Source: QHBQ01 sp038230695 (GTDB lineage: Bacteria; Chloroflexota; Chloroflexia; QHBQ01). From it: 5,437 nt of DNA. The translations under genes and the position numbers were made by a program. Below are positions 5,101 through 5,437 of the stretch, piece by piece (the stretch's first letter is position 1; every line of letters begins with the position of its first letter). The notes below the pieces were generated by a model that saw nothing but the letters and a program-made list of their open reading frames with translations, was not told the origin of the DNA and searched no databases. The DNA lies in assembly GCA_038230695.1 (NCBI GenBank), contig JBBRMT010000281.1:1-5437 (forward strand). The letters are read 5' to 3'.

Positions 5101-5130
5101 TAGGGGCGGGCTGCTGCCCGCCCTGGTGAA
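5100..5130. repeat. Palindromic repeat element, copy A
   Basis: It starts GTAGGGGCG and ends CGCCCTGGTGAA. The core GGGCGGGC (5104-5111) and GCCCGCCC (5116-5123) form a perfect 8-bp stem with a TGCT loop. The same outer sequences recur 66 bp downstream in copy B, marking a repeat family. Confidence 0.75.
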
Positions 5131-5165
5131 GCGTAACAACGCTAATCGCAAGCAACAAAGTTGGC

Positions 5166-5195
5166 GTAGGGGCGCATGGCATACGCCCTGATGAA
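5166..5195. repeat. Palindromic repeat element, copy B
   Basis: It starts GTAGGGGCG and ends CGCCCTGATGAA like copy A, but has a different centre. GGGCG (5170-5174) pairs with CGCCC (5184-5188), with two further inner A-T pairs. Conserved ends with a variable middle fit a REP/MITE-like dispersed repeat. Confidence 0.7.
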
Positions 5196-5351
5196 ACTAA
5201 CCGTAGGCAACGAACTGCAGCCAACGGATTGTGGCAGCGGATAAACGGATTGGGCTGCACATCGAACTGGCTGCTTCACCTGCGCCACCCAGACGACGGG
5301 CGCTTAAGGCTGGTATGAGTAAGGTTCAATAGGGCGAGGAGATAGAAGACG

Positions 5352-5437
5352 ATGGCAACTGAACCCCAAAAGGTAACATTCAGAGGCATACTGCGGGAGC
5401 CTGCTCTATGGCTAGTCACCATAATAGCTGTCGTCTA
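5352..5437 (+). CDS. Start of a probable membrane protein (cut by the window end)
   Basis: An ATG at 5352 opens a frame of 28 codons with no stop before the edge. The product begins MATEPQKVTFRGILREPA and continues into LWLVTIIAVV, a hydrophobic stretch that looks like the first transmembrane helix. AGGAG (5337-5341) lies 10 nt upstream, slightly long but acceptable. It follows the epimerase gene on the same strand after a 311-base gap. A polytopic membrane protein (for example a GT39-type glycosyltransferase or a transporter) would suit the context, but too little is visible to assign a family. Confidence 0.6.
   Translation, partial: MATEPQKVTFRGILREPALWLVTIIAVV

Larger units (their letters stand above)
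5041..5351. other. 311-base intergenic region with short repeats
   Basis: No convincing gene lies between the epimerase stop and the next start. The stretch holds an 8-bp tandem repeat, two related GC-rich palindromic elements, a small hairpin (AGCGT-AACA-ACGCT, 5130-5143) and two copies of ACGGATTG (5224-5231, 5245-5252). No confident promoter or terminator was found. The only notable plus-strand mini-ORF is five codons at 5315-5332. Confidence 0.75.

Noticed and set aside
5315..5332. Five-codon ORF (MSKVQ) before the membrane protein
   Set aside because: It is too short to judge, and no regulatory hairpin or attenuator is associated with it.

Overview
The window reads as a piece of a moderately GC-rich chromosome, most likely from the phylum Chloroflexota. 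This is an inference from gene content: Ser/Thr/Pro-rich lipoproteins with an LppX/LprG-like domain, a zinc-ribbon membrane protein with the same domain, and a GT2 glycosyltransferase next to an 'NGINK'-type NAD-dependent epimerase. No marker gene here fixes the taxonomy. Promoters look like ordinary sigma-70 sites (one is a perfect TTGACA-17-TATAAT) and most genes have clear Shine-Dalgarno sequences.

Left part (1-2191, minus strand): a run of three envelope-protein genes. Transcription goes from a lipoprotein (2191-1364), to a zinc-ribbon/transmembrane protein (1260-181) with its own likely promoter, to a third lipoprotein that starts at a GTG at 149 and leaves the window at base 1. The first two share a C-terminal extracytoplasmic domain resembling the LppX/LprAFG lipid-carrier fold but differ in membrane anchoring. 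The third shows only its signal peptide and linker; that region contains a perfect 18-bp inverted repeat.

Middle (2264-2529, minus strand): a two-gene tRNA operon, tRNA-Thr(TGT) then tRNA-Tyr(GTA), with a consensus promoter upstream and a rho-independent terminator downstream that separates it from the lipoprotein genes.

Right part (2561-5437, plus strand): from a promoter divergent to the tRNA operon comes a small VOC-fold protein lacking the usual metal ligands. Next is a GT2 glycosyltransferase of the polyprenyl-phosphate sugar transferase type, preceded by a possibly structured leader. Then comes an extended SDR nucleotide-sugar epimerase/dehydratase with Asn at the usual catalytic Tyr position. 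After a 311-base repeat-bearing gap, the first 28 codons of a probable membrane protein run off the end. The GT2, the epimerase and probably the membrane protein look like part of a cell-surface glycan pathway. GC-rich REP-like palindromes lie between these genes.

I see no CRISPR array, transposase, phage gene or defence system. The most unusual points are the 18-bp inverted repeat in a lipoprotein signal-peptide region, the one extracytoplasmic domain carried on two anchoring architectures, the epimerase active-site change, and the intergenic repeat cluster.
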